Assembly (NCBI GenBank): GCA_030693415.1
Contig: JAUYAR010000018.1
Coordinates: 1-37,388 of the forward strand
Direction of reading: 5' to 3'
Length of the DNA stretch: 37,388 bases
DNA from: Candidatus Cloacimonadaceae bacterium
GTDB taxonomy: Bacteria > Cloacimonadota > Cloacimonadia > Cloacimonadales > Cloacimonadaceae
Shown here: positions 17,161-25,347 of the stretch, piece after piece
How the letters are laid out: every line of letters starts with the position of its first letter
How positions within the stretch are numbered: position 1 is the first letter of the stretch
Program-made: the position numbers and the translations under genes
The notes under the pieces: generated by a model
Told to the model about the DNA's origin: nothing
What the model saw: the letters and a program-made list of their open reading frames with translations, nothing else
The model's database searches: none

Positions 17161-18671
17161 CGAAGAGCCTCCTGATTCCGATCCTCTTCGCGTTTACGGC
17201 TTTTGCCCTCGGACAGGTGCAAACCCTCCCGGAAGTTGAGATTCAGGGCGACGCCAAGATCAGGTTACCATTGATCAAGAAACCGGTGACACTCGAGCAT
17301 ATAGTCAGCGATGCCGATTCACTGCCCAGTTATTATCCTTCTTCATTACCGGAATCTGAGTATGGGCGGTCATTGCTTTTTCATCCAGCCCGCAAGGCAA
17401 CGCTCAAAGCACGGCTCAGCACGGATTTTGGCAGCGAGGTCGCCATCACCTGGTATCCACGTTTGAGACATATACCTCTGCTCAAATTCGACGCTGAAAT
17501 AGGTATTCCCGGCTCCAAGTGGTTATATCAAAGGGAAGAGCTTGATCTGGGCATCCGTCTCAGTCCCCGTCTTGGTTTCAACGCCGGTGGGGGATATCAA
17601 TACGCAGACACCGATTACTATAGAGTCCATGGCTTATACATGAGCCTTGCCAATCGCTATGACAGCCTGCGCATCGGCAGCGTCAAGCTCGCGAACCTGA
17701 ATACTGAGATCGGCTTTGATCACCTCAACCAACAGATCGAACTCGATGGCTTGGGTGGAGACCATATCTATTTGCGTCATAAACACCGCCTGAAGTGGGA
17801 TAAACATCAGCTACAGAGTAGCTTCCTTCTTGCATCAAACGCCACCGGCATCGCTTTGCAATACCGTCCGCTCTACAGTATCTGGAAACTACCGAGGCTG
17901 GAGTATGTCATGTTGACCGATTTCCGTCATATCATTCCAAGCATCGCCTTTTCCCATAGGTTCGATCCCGGCAGAAATCTCATCCTCGATGTGGAGAGCA
18001 GTCCCTACATCGAAACGGCTTCCCAAAACGAGCGACTGAAGGAATATAAATGGTTTGCTTTGGGAACTTACAACCGCGTCTCATCGGTTCCGCTCAATCT
18101 CAACGCGGATATCTATTACTGGGTTCCTTCCATACAGCGCTTGCCGCATGGCAGAAGCATCTATAGCTCACGCCTTGGCAGGATCGGCATATCACATACA
18201 ATGCGTTATATTCTTGATGCCCCAACGCTAGACGGTGGCGGTTATCTGAGATTGCCACGGGTGCGCTATACCGACGTTTTTGAGAATATCAGCGTGCTCA
18301 AATTCGATTATCAGCTCTGGGGAACAGATCTAAGCCAAAGCCTGCAGCTCAATATCTCTCATCTGCCGGATCAGGAGATGAAAGCCAAGCCCTATACACC
18401 TCTCTACACATCGCGCAGCGAGCTTTCCAGACGCGTTTACGACATCGATTTCAAGCTTGGTTTCGTGGCTGAGTATTTTGTCAAAGATCACCTTGGTGAG
18501 AATCTAAAACCGGTGACCGATCTCAGCCTCGGAGGTGAATATCGAGTCTGCAAAAACGGAACCGTCTTCACCACGCTGGAAAATATCTTTGGCACTCCCT
18601 ACCACAGCTACAAAGGTCTTCCTACCAAAGGTAGAAACCTCGTCGCCGGTTTCCGCTACTTGCTCTACTAA
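17157..18671 (+). CDS. Outer-membrane beta-barrel protein, TonB-receptor-like without a plug
   Basis: 504 aa with signal peptide MTKSLLIPILFAFTAFALGQ. The mature start, TLPEVEIQGD, resembles the beginning of TonB-dependent receptors, but there is no room for a plug domain. The body is alternating aromatic/polar beta strands, and the chain ends GFRYLLY, a terminal aromatic signature of barrels inserted by BAM. The phrase LENIFGTPYHSYKGLPTKGR matches the last strands of TonB receptors. It is translationally coupled to the exported TPR gene, so the two probably form a periplasm/outer-membrane complex. The transported substrate, if any, is unknown. Confidence 0.75.
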   Translation: MTKSLLIPILFAFTAFALGQVQTLPEVEIQGDAKIRLPLIKKPVTLEHIVSDADSLPSYYPSSLPESEYGRSLLFHPARKATLKARLSTDFGSEVAITWYPRLRHIPLLKFDAEIGIPGSKWLYQREELDLGIRLSPRLGFNAGGGYQYADTDYYRVHGLYMSLANRYDSLRIGSVKLANLNTEIGFDHLNQQIELDGLGGDHIYLRHKHRLKWDKHQLQSSFLLASNATGIALQYRPLYSIWKLPRLEYVMLTDFRHIIPSIAFSHRFDPGRNLILDVESSPYIETASQNERLKEYKWFALGTYNRVSSVPLNLNADIYYWVPSIQRLPHGRSIYSSRLGRIGISHTMRYILDAPTLDGGGYLRLPRVRYTDVFENISVLKFDYQLWGTDLSQSLQLNISHLPDQEMKAKPYTPLYTSRSELSRRVYDIDFKLGFVAEYFVKDHLGENLKPVTDLSLGGEYRVCKNGTVFTTLENIFGTPYHSYKGLPTKGRNLVAGFRYLLY

Positions 18672-18739
18672 AGGATTTGGAGTTCGCGGAATGTGTGAAA
18701 ATTATCGCTTGAGCAACTCATTGAAAGAGAAGTGCAAGA

Positions 18740-19591
18740 ATGAACGATAGGGTCAGAAAGTATCTCTATCAGGCGGCTCGCTACTTCTTTGGTGATTTCA
18801 ACGGAGTGCAGGTGTTTCTCTATCCCGGTTTGCTGTTCTATCTGATCGACCGTGAGAGCCTGCTTCAAGTTATCACCCGGTTGTTTTTGATCAACGTGCA
18901 TTATTTCCCGATCAGCATATTCTTTATGTTGATGATCTATGTCGGATTCATTATTCTCAAGAAATACACCATGTATTTCACGGACAATGTCCGGCGCTCA
19001 AATACCGACCGCGAGCTATTCAAAGCATTCATTATTGATCTGCACGAAAAGCTTTTGGTCGTGGTCGTGATCTTCATGCTCGCCTATGTCTTTGCCGCTT
19101 TCATGAAATACTTCTATGGTTTCCGGGTGCCGATGAAAATGATCTTTCCGATGGCGACGCGAGTCATCTGCATATTTCTGATCGTTTATTATTATTTGGC
19201 ACATGTGTGGACGGAACCGATCCGCCTCTGTGGCCATAATCTGAAATATTCACGGTTGCGTCTGATGGTATTTATCAGACGCAATCCTTTCTCGTTCATA
19301 CGCTTTAGCATCGTGCTCACGTTGATGATCATGATCAGCAGCAAGCTCTATTATGGCATAGTCCAGTATGTTTTACATCCAATATTGACCGATCTTTCCG
19401 GTGGAAGGGAATCTGCATTTACTTTCATCCTCATCCCCCTTGAAGGAAGCTCTGCTCTGGTCTATAACGTCCTTGTAATCTCCGCAGCATTCATTATCTC
19501 CAACCTGTTTTTCGCTCCGTTGGTCTATGGCGTCAACCTCTTTGCACATCAATATCACCCTTTAAATATGAGATACCAACCCCATGCCTAA
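18740..19591 (+). CDS. Polytopic inner-membrane protein of unknown function
   Basis: 283 aa with about six hydrophobic segments, including FPISIFFMLMIYVGFIIL, LLVVVVIFMLAYVFAAF, VICIFLIVYYYLAHVW, SIVLTLMIMIS and VLVISAAFIISNLFFAPLVYG. These are separated by basic loops (KKYT, RRSN, RLMVFIRRN). There is no ABC, transporter or enzyme motif and I recognise no family. It lies 68 bases after the barrel gene and overlaps the deacetylase gene by 8 bases (ATGCCTAA). It therefore belongs to an envelope gene series and may serve cell-wall or polysaccharide handling. Confidence 0.7.
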   Translation: MNDRVRKYLYQAARYFFGDFNGVQVFLYPGLLFYLIDRESLLQVITRLFLINVHYFPISIFFMLMIYVGFIILKKYTMYFTDNVRRSNTDRELFKAFIIDLHEKLLVVVVIFMLAYVFAAFMKYFYGFRVPMKMIFPMATRVICIFLIVYYYLAHVWTEPIRLCGHNLKYSRLRLMVFIRRNPFSFIRFSIVLTLMIMISSKLYYGIVQYVLHPILTDLSGGRESAFTFILIPLEGSSALVYNVLVISAAFIISNLFFAPLVYGVNLFAHQYHPLNMRYQPHA

Positions 19592-20831
19592 ACAACGCGC
19601 CAAAAGGAAAAAAACCGGCAAAGGGAAAAGCAAAGCCTCGAATATCGGCGTCTTCATCGTTGTCGGATTGATCTGTGCAACGCTCGTGTGGTACATCATC
19701 CGCGACACGTCGATCTTGGAAAGAAGCAAAAACGACGAGAAGTCAGAACAGGAAGCCACCGCTCCAGGCGCAAAGGGAAAAAACTCCAACAACGGGTCAC
19801 AGATATCTCCGACCGATTTATCCGCTGCCCCTGCTGAACAAAGCCTGGATCTCATCATCGAATCCACCCTCGAAAACATGGATATCGCATCCCACATCTA
19901 TCGTCGGCAGACAAAGCCAGATAGCTATATCTACAACGTCCCCCTCAACCGCGGAGAGATGGAGATGAATTATGCAAACATGCTATTCAAGGGCTATGTC
20001 GAGCGTGGGGGAGGAGTGCTTGACACCGCTATCGAAAGCGGTAGCAAACAGATCATGACCTTTAGTAAAAAGGGAGACCCCAAGAAATATCAAGTTGTCC
20101 TCTATTACGATTCCAAGCCCTATGCCACAAAAATCACGTCGCGTAATATCGCCATCGTCGTGGATGATTTTGGCACCATCGGCGGCGAGCTTTTGGAGGG
20201 CTTCTTAGACCTGCCGCCAGAAGTTACGTTCGCCATCTTTCCGGAAATGCACAATAGCGTCCACACCATGGATAGAGCCCATCAGCAAGGACGCGAGAGC
20301 ATCATTCACGTGCCGATGGAACCTATCGGCTTCCCCAAGGTCGATCCCGGTAAAAACGCCATCCTCGTCCAAATGAAGGATGGCGAGATCGACCGTCTGA
20401 TCAACCGCTTTATCAATAATATGCCGCTCTGCATCGGCATCAACAATCACATGGGCAGCCTTGCCACCACCGATCCGGACATCATGCAAGCCGTCATGAT
20501 TACCGTCAAGGCAAGGGACAGGATATTTCTCGACAGCCGCACCTCAAACGTCTCAGTGGCATATCAGACCGCTCAGAAAGCGCATATTCCCGCTTTTCGA
20601 AACGACATCTTTCTGGATTCTCCGGATATCAGCAAAAAAACCATGGACGCCAAGCTGGAACAGATCATTTCCATGTCCGCAACAAACAATAGCATCATCG
20701 CCATCACGCATTGTCATAACAAGGACAAACTTGTCTATTTGCGGGAGTTTATCGCCCGCCTCAGAAAAGAGGGCTTTAATCTGGTTCCGCTTTCCAAGAT
20801 CGGAAAGTATTCGGTTCCGCAAATCTTGTGA
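19584..20831 (+). CDS. Divergent polysaccharide deacetylase family protein (YibQ-like), membrane-anchored
   Basis: 415 aa. A very basic N-terminus (KQRAKRKKTGKGK) is followed by one membrane segment (IGVFIVVGLICATLVWYII), so the rest is periplasmic. A polar linker comes next, then the divergent polysaccharide deacetylase domain from ~185: IAIVVDDFG, FAIFPE, IIHVPMEP, NNHMGS, RIFLDSRTS and IITHC-type strands. The family fold is that of NodB-like deacetylases, but the substrate is unknown in most members. The 3' neighbour uppP and the overlapping membrane protein support a role in the envelope. Confidence 0.85.
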   Translation: MPKQRAKRKKTGKGKSKASNIGVFIVVGLICATLVWYIIRDTSILERSKNDEKSEQEATAPGAKGKNSNNGSQISPTDLSAAPAEQSLDLIIESTLENMDIASHIYRRQTKPDSYIYNVPLNRGEMEMNYANMLFKGYVERGGGVLDTAIESGSKQIMTFSKKGDPKKYQVVLYYDSKPYATKITSRNIAIVVDDFGTIGGELLEGFLDLPPEVTFAIFPEMHNSVHTMDRAHQQGRESIIHVPMEPIGFPKVDPGKNAILVQMKDGEIDRLINRFINNMPLCIGINNHMGSLATTDPDIMQAVMITVKARDRIFLDSRTSNVSVAYQTAQKAHIPAFRNDIFLDSPDISKKTMDAKLEQIISMSATNNSIIAITHCHNKDKLVYLREFIARLRKEGFNLVPLSKIGKYSVPQIL

Positions 20832-20837
20832 GTTGAT

Positions 20838-21650
20838 ATGAACTTCTTTACTTCGATATTAATGGGCATTTTGCAAGGGCTGACGGAGTTTCTCCCCGTG
20901 AGCAGCTCCGGGCATCTCGTTTTAGCGGGTCATCTCTTTGGTATCAAGGAAGATGGCAATATCCTATTTGAAGTGTTTTTGCATCTCGGCACGCTGATGG
21001 CAGTACTCATCTATTTCCGCAAGACTCTGTGGGACTTGGTAGTATCTCTCACAAGCTGGCGCGGAACCTTGCGCAGCCAGGTGCATCGCCACAACCGCCT
21101 CATCCTCCTCTATCTGATCATCGCCACGATCGGTACGAGCATAATCTATTTACTTTTCGGGGATTTCTTCAAGTCCTTGTATGACAAACCGATGGTTGTG
21201 GCATTTATGCTCCTTGTCACCGGCAGCGTGGTTTTCATCTCGGACTACGTCAAAACCGGATCAATCCCTTCAAACTCGATGGGAATCATACGAGCGCTCA
21301 TAATCGGTCTGGCACAGGGGCTGGCGATCATCCCGGGTCTATCGAGATCGGGCGCCACTATCGGCACCTCGCTGTATTGCGGGCTCAAACGCAAAGACGC
21401 TGCATATTTTTCCTTCCTATTGAGCATTCCCGCAATTTTGGCGGCGAATATCAGTGAGTTCGGTGCTTTGCGCCAGCTCGAAACAAAGCAGTTTTCCATC
21501 TATCTGGGTGGATTCCTCGCTTCCTTTGCAGTGGGCTATCTCGTCATGTCCATTCTCATCCAATTGATCCAACAAAACAAGCTGAAATATTTTGCCTATT
21601 ACTGTTGGTTTATCGGACTTTCTGCCATCACTCTGTTGTCCATGAACTAA
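20838..21650 (+). CDS. uppP: Undecaprenyl-diphosphate phosphatase
   Basis: A 270-aa integral membrane enzyme that removes one phosphate from undecaprenyl diphosphate and so recycles the lipid carrier for peptidoglycan and surface glycans. Both signatures are present: QGLTEFLPVSSSGH (13-26) and AQGLAIIPGLSRSG (~158-171). About eight hydrophobic segments and a normal length fit the BacA/UppP family, which can give bacitracin tolerance. The ATG lies 6 bases after the deacetylase stop, so the genes are probably co-transcribed. Confidence 0.95.
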   Translation: MNFFTSILMGILQGLTEFLPVSSSGHLVLAGHLFGIKEDGNILFEVFLHLGTLMAVLIYFRKTLWDLVVSLTSWRGTLRSQVHRHNRLILLYLIIATIGTSIIYLLFGDFFKSLYDKPMVVAFMLLVTGSVVFISDYVKTGSIPSNSMGIIRALIIGLAQGLAIIPGLSRSGATIGTSLYCGLKRKDAAYFSFLLSIPAILAANISEFGALRQLETKQFSIYLGGFLASFAVGYLVMSILIQLIQQNKLKYFAYYCWFIGLSAITLLSMN

Positions 21651-21655
21651 GCATA

Positions 21656-22675
21656 ATGAGCGCGATATCCATCACCGCCCAGGAATTTGACCCCTCCATC
21701 GTGGAGCTTGGCAAGTCTTTTCTGATCATTGGCACTGACGCGTATCTCATAGACCAGGTGTGCGACGCCGTGCGCATAGTCCTCAAAGATAAGTTTGGTG
21801 CGGATATCATCATACTTTATGCAGACGAGATCAAGATCGCTGAATTGAATGATCATCTGGATAGCTTTTCCATCTTTTCCACTGCCAAGTTGCTCTTCAT
21901 CAAAAACGCGGATAACCTAAACGTGAACACGAAAAAGAAGGAACTACAGGCATTGGCGGATTATTTTTCTGCGCCGTCCGAAAACCAGAGCATGCTCATC
22001 GTCGCCGAAAAGGTCGATCTGCGCACCTCCGCTTGGAAGAAGATCAAAGAAGGTTGCATCCACATTTTATGCGATCCTCCAAAGTATGGGACTGCGATCC
22101 GCCCCTGGCTCGAAAAGCAGCTTCGCGCCCATGGTAAAAGTATGGACAGCAGAGCGATCGAAACTTTCTGCTCGCGCATCGAGCTGGATTATGCAAATGC
22201 CAATAACGAACTGACCAAGCTGATCCTGCTCAATCTCGATTCCAAGCTGATCAAGGAAGCGGACGTTTTGATCAGCATCGGCAGCTCGCGCGTGGGAACT
22301 TTGATCGATTTTTATCGTGCGATGGGCACCCGCAACCCAAAGAACTGCCTCGAATTGCTCGAACGTATGCTCAATTCCGAATGGGAGGCATTGCAGGTCT
22401 CTTATCACCTCAATAAATTCTATAACATCATCTGGCGGATATTGTTGCTCAAACAAAACCACATCACTCCAGCCGAGATCCTCAAGACCCATCTGGCAGA
22501 ACTGTATCCCAGGCAGAGACAGGAGTTTATCAATTTCTCAAAAAATTATAATCTTGCCGATATTGAAAACGCCTTGTCTCTGCTTTTGGATACCGATTCC
22601 AAGATCAAGCTCAGCGCCGCCCAACCCGCAGTGCTTCTCGAGATGTGCCTTTTGGGGATCTTGGCGGCAAAATGA
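21656..22675 (+). CDS. holA: DNA polymerase III subunit delta
   Basis: 339 aa from ATG 21656, 5 bases after uppP; an upstream in-frame extension lies inside uppP and is rejected. It begins with the family pattern: SFLIIGTDAYLIDQ, then ADIIILYADE and the LFSTAKLLFIKNAD region. The middle and C-terminal helices (KWEALQ-like EWEALQVSYHLNKFYNIIWRIL) fit the collar domain. Delta opens the beta sliding clamp as part of the clamp loader. The divergent but full-length sequence is usual for HolA outside Proteobacteria. The stop overlaps the malQ ATG (ATGA). Confidence 0.85.
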   Translation: MSAISITAQEFDPSIVELGKSFLIIGTDAYLIDQVCDAVRIVLKDKFGADIIILYADEIKIAELNDHLDSFSIFSTAKLLFIKNADNLNVNTKKKELQALADYFSAPSENQSMLIVAEKVDLRTSAWKKIKEGCIHILCDPPKYGTAIRPWLEKQLRAHGKSMDSRAIETFCSRIELDYANANNELTKLILLNLDSKLIKEADVLISIGSSRVGTLIDFYRAMGTRNPKNCLELLERMLNSEWEALQVSYHLNKFYNIIWRILLLKQNHITPAEILKTHLAELYPRQRQEFINFSKNYNLADIENALSLLLDTDSKIKLSAAQPAVLLEMCLLGILAAK

Positions 22676-24177
22676 AAAAACATGGCGTTTTACTACATAT
22701 CAGTTCTCTGCCGGGAGATTTCGGGATCGGAGATTTTGGTCCTGCCGCTTACCGGTTTGCCGAATATTTAGCGCAAAGAAAATGTGCCTACTGGCAGATA
22801 TTACCACTAAATCATTGCGGTTACGGCAATTCACCATATAATCCTATCTCGGCGTTTGCATTAAATCCATATCTGATCAGTCCGGAATTGCTCTTTCAGG
22901 ATGGGCTTATCGAATATGATGATCTGATCTCTGCAAAGCATCCATCCTCGCCCCAAATCGCCTTCGAAACGGTTTTCAAAGCAAAAGACAAGCTTTTCCG
23001 CAAAGCGGGGGAAAACTGGCTAATAAACCACGACGTCCATGCTTTCATCAATGAAAACGCCTATTGGCTGAAACCATATATTGCATTCACCACCCTGTGC
23101 AAGCTCTATGAGGATTGCACCTGGAACAGTTTCGCGCCCCAGCACAGACGCTATTCGGATCAGCTCTATGACAAGCTGATGGAGGATTTCTCCACCGGAA
23201 TGCTCAATACGGCAGCCTGTCAGGCAATCCTCGAAGATCAGATATCTCGCTTCAAAGCGGTTTTGATCGAAAATAACATCACCCTCATTGGTGATATGCC
23301 GCTCTACCTATCCCTCCACAGCACTGAGGTTTGGGCACATCAGGAGCTCTTTGAACTGACCGAAAACGGCGAGCCCACAAGCGTGGCAGGCGTTCCACCC
23401 GATGCCTTTGCCGAGGAGGGACAGCTTTGGGGAAACCCAATTTACAGATGGGAGACGATGCGCCATCAACGTTATCCGCTTTTCACCGCTCGCATCGGAC
23501 ACGCTCTTAAGTTTATCGACCGCTTGCGTTTGGATCATTTCATCGGATATGTGAACTATTGGAATGTGCCATGTGCTTGGGACGCTAAAACTCAAAAACA
23601 TATCCTGCCGGAAGATGCCAGAGGCGGAAATTGGATCCCTGCTCCGGGAGATGATTTCTTTGGTCATATCTGCTATCATTTTTCCGCCGATCGTTTCATC
23701 GCCGAAGACCTTGGCATCCTAAACGAAGAGGTTTGCCGCATCCGCGGGAAATATGGCTTCCCCGGCATGATCATCCTACAGTTTTGCTTTGAAGAAAGCG
23801 TACCACGGGTACATGAATATCCTTTTGACCGCTATCTCTATACCGGAACGCACGACAATCCGACCATACGTGAATGGTTCGAAGCACTTGAACCAGAATC
23901 AGATAGCTATAAAAACTTAATGCAGTATGTGAAAGAAAATCCGCATATACTTGATCCGCAAGCGGATGAGCAGGAGATAAGCTATAGAATTGATGATTTC
24001 ATCAAAGCCGAAAACATCCACAAACTGATGATAAACATCACACTAACATCAGGTTGCGAAAAAATTATCATTCCCATGCAGGATATTCTTGGGCTGGATT
24101 CCTACGCTCGGATGAATATCCCCGGTACCGCACTTGGTAATTGGCAATGGCGTATGACTGAAAATTTGGTTCTTTGA
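22672..24177 (+). CDS. malQ: 4-alpha-glucanotransferase (amylomaltase)
   Basis: 501 aa from ATG 22672, overlapping the holA stop. It moves alpha-1,4-glucan segments between maltodextrins (GH77). The start HGVLLHISSLPGDFGIGDFG is the family N-terminus. Catalytic residues are visible: nucleophile Asp288 in RLDHF, acid/base Glu345 in AEDLG, and Asp395 in GTHDN. WGNPIYRW and the loop EDARGGNWIPAPG are also present. Length is that of the ~500-aa bacterial type, without the N-terminal extension of enteric MalQ. It implies glycogen or maltodextrin metabolism. It is the last gene of the plus-strand series. Confidence 0.95.
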   Translation: MKKHGVLLHISSLPGDFGIGDFGPAAYRFAEYLAQRKCAYWQILPLNHCGYGNSPYNPISAFALNPYLISPELLFQDGLIEYDDLISAKHPSSPQIAFETVFKAKDKLFRKAGENWLINHDVHAFINENAYWLKPYIAFTTLCKLYEDCTWNSFAPQHRRYSDQLYDKLMEDFSTGMLNTAACQAILEDQISRFKAVLIENNITLIGDMPLYLSLHSTEVWAHQELFELTENGEPTSVAGVPPDAFAEEGQLWGNPIYRWETMRHQRYPLFTARIGHALKFIDRLRLDHFIGYVNYWNVPCAWDAKTQKHILPEDARGGNWIPAPGDDFFGHICYHFSADRFIAEDLGILNEEVCRIRGKYGFPGMIILQFCFEESVPRVHEYPFDRYLYTGTHDNPTIREWFEALEPESDSYKNLMQYVKENPHILDPQADEQEISYRIDDFIKAENIHKLMINITLTSGCEKIIIPMQDILGLDSYARMNIPGTALGNWQWRMTENLVL

Positions 24178-24289
24178 TGACCGATTCTGCCGATTTGCCA
24201 AGCATCGCCCCTGCGATTACTCAAACCGTCATATCCAACCTTCCACCCTGCTATCTATTCATTTTTCAGTGATCTAACAGTATCACAAT

Positions 24290-24308
24290 GACAATCGCCT
24301 CGATTGTC
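24290..24308. repeat. Perfect short hairpin downstream of malQ
   Basis: GACAATCG and CGATTGTC form an 8-bp perfect stem around a CCT loop, 112 bases after the malQ stop. No T-run follows, so it is not a standard terminator; it could stabilise the mRNA end. Confidence 0.5.
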
Positions 24309-24393
24309 CACCCTACTCACCACTCGAGACGTGTGAAATTACAAATCTGACTGCCAATTGACTCTCCAAATTGACTTCCAATTTGCACACCAC

Positions 24394-24417
24394 CGCAACA
24401 TCGGCATGTTGCGCTAC
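24394..24417 (-). repeat. REP-like hairpin, copy R4
   Basis: Read on the minus strand: GTAG, CGCAACAT, loop GCCG, ATGTTGCG, a perfect stem. Relative to R5 the fifth stem pair is A-T instead of G-C, a compensated change. Its foot points toward array B, 4 bases away. Confidence 0.75.
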
Positions 24418-24421
24418 ATCC

Positions 24422-24509
24422 AAAGCGTAAATCAAGCGTTAATCAAGCGTTAATCAAGCGTTAGTTTTATTACGCTTGATTAACGCTTGATTAAGGATTG
24501 ATTAACGCA
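24422..24509. repeat. Palindromic array of 11-bp units, copy B
   Basis: The left arm has AAAGCG and three units (TAAATCAAGCG, TTAATCAAGCG twice). The core is TTAGTTTTATTA (24461-24472). The right arm has CGCTTGATTAA twice, GGATTGATTAA and CGCA. The core is the exact reverse complement of the core in copy A. The array lies between two REP hairpins whose GTAG feet both face it. Confidence 0.85.
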
Positions 24510-24527
24510 GCCAAGGCGGAGAGCAGT

Positions 24528-24551
24528 GTAGCGCAGCATGCCGATGCTGCG
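24528..24551 (+). repeat. REP-like hairpin, copy R5
   Basis: GTAG, CGCAGCAT, loop GCCG, ATGCTGCG, a perfect 8-bp stem. It looks like the consensus form of the family. It follows array B after 18 bases and lies downstream of plsC (minus strand). Confidence 0.75.
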
Positions 24552-24608
24552 GAAGCGACTGGGATAAAATGAATTGAACATGGAGGACGCGGATCGGTAT
24601 GATCTAGG

Positions 24609-25334
24609 TCAAATAGTTTCCAGATTGCTCTTGATAGTGGAGTGCAGAAACTCGCTGAGCTTGTGTTTGTCCCGATAGATGGGATCAGTGGGAAGGATCG
24701 GAGGCAGTATCTTGATCCTGATCAGAGACTTGTGAATCTTTTTGTCAATCTCGAGAATGCGCCAGCTTCCTTTGATCACAAAAGGCACGATGGTCGCGTC
24801 TGCCATCTGTGGCAGTTTGAGGCTGCCGAGATGAAATATTCCCATGGTGTCGCTCTTGCTTCTGGTTCCTTCGGGAAAAATCACCAAAGGATGTCCACCA
24901 CGGATGATGCCGGCGCTGGCTTTGAAGGTTTCCATCGCTTTGCGTGCATTTTTACGATCGATGAACACGCAAGGAATCTCCTTCATCCAGAGGCTCAGGA
25001 TCGGCACTTTGAAGAGCTCCTGCTTGGCGACGAAACCCACGGGCTTGCCGATGAAACCCAGAAAGGACGGAATGTCAAAGAGTCCCTGATGATTGCCGAT
25101 ATAGCAGATGCTTTCGCTAGCGGGAATCAATTCAGCTCCTTCGATGATAACGCGCGAACCCGTGCTGCGCACCGTTACTCTACCCCAAAAACTCACTCCC
25201 GCATGGATCAATCTGCGATATTTCTTTTTGCTCAGGATGAGTTTGAAGGGTACGATAAAGAAATATGCCACCAAGCAAATGAGCATAAATAGCAGAAAGA
25301 AGGTTTTCCATAAGAACGATTTAATCGTATTCAT
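24609..25334 (-). CDS. plsC: 1-acyl-sn-glycerol-3-phosphate acyltransferase
   Basis: 241 aa from ATG 25334, 13 bases after the upstream stop, with AAGGAA upstream; a longer frame to 25373 overlaps that gene. Residues ~5-30 form a membrane anchor. The acyltransferase motifs are GNHQGLFD (His82, Asp87), the FIDRKNARKA block (125-134) and FPEGTRS (153-159). The enzyme makes phosphatidic acid from lysophosphatidic acid at the inner face of the membrane. Length fits PlsC. It is the last gene of a lon, deacetylase-like, plsC series. Confidence 0.9.
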   Translation of the reverse strand: MNTIKSFLWKTFFLLFMLICLVAYFFIVPFKLILSKKKYRRLIHAGVSFWGRVTVRSTGSRVIIEGAELIPASESICYIGNHQGLFDIPSFLGFIGKPVGFVAKQELFKVPILSLWMKEIPCVFIDRKNARKAMETFKASAGIIRGGHPLVIFPEGTRSKSDTMGIFHLGSLKLPQMADATIVPFVIKGSWRILEIDKKIHKSLIRIKILPPILPTDPIYRDKHKLSEFLHSTIKSNLETI

Positions 25335-25347
25335 GCTGATTCCTTTT

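Larger units (their letters stand above)
24178..24608. other. Gene-free gap between convergent malQ and plsC, repeat-rich
   Basis: 431 bases with no supportable gene. It contains a hairpin (24290-24308), REP copy R4, palindromic array B and REP copy R5. The position between two converging 3' ends is the classic location of REP/BIME elements. Confidence 0.75.
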
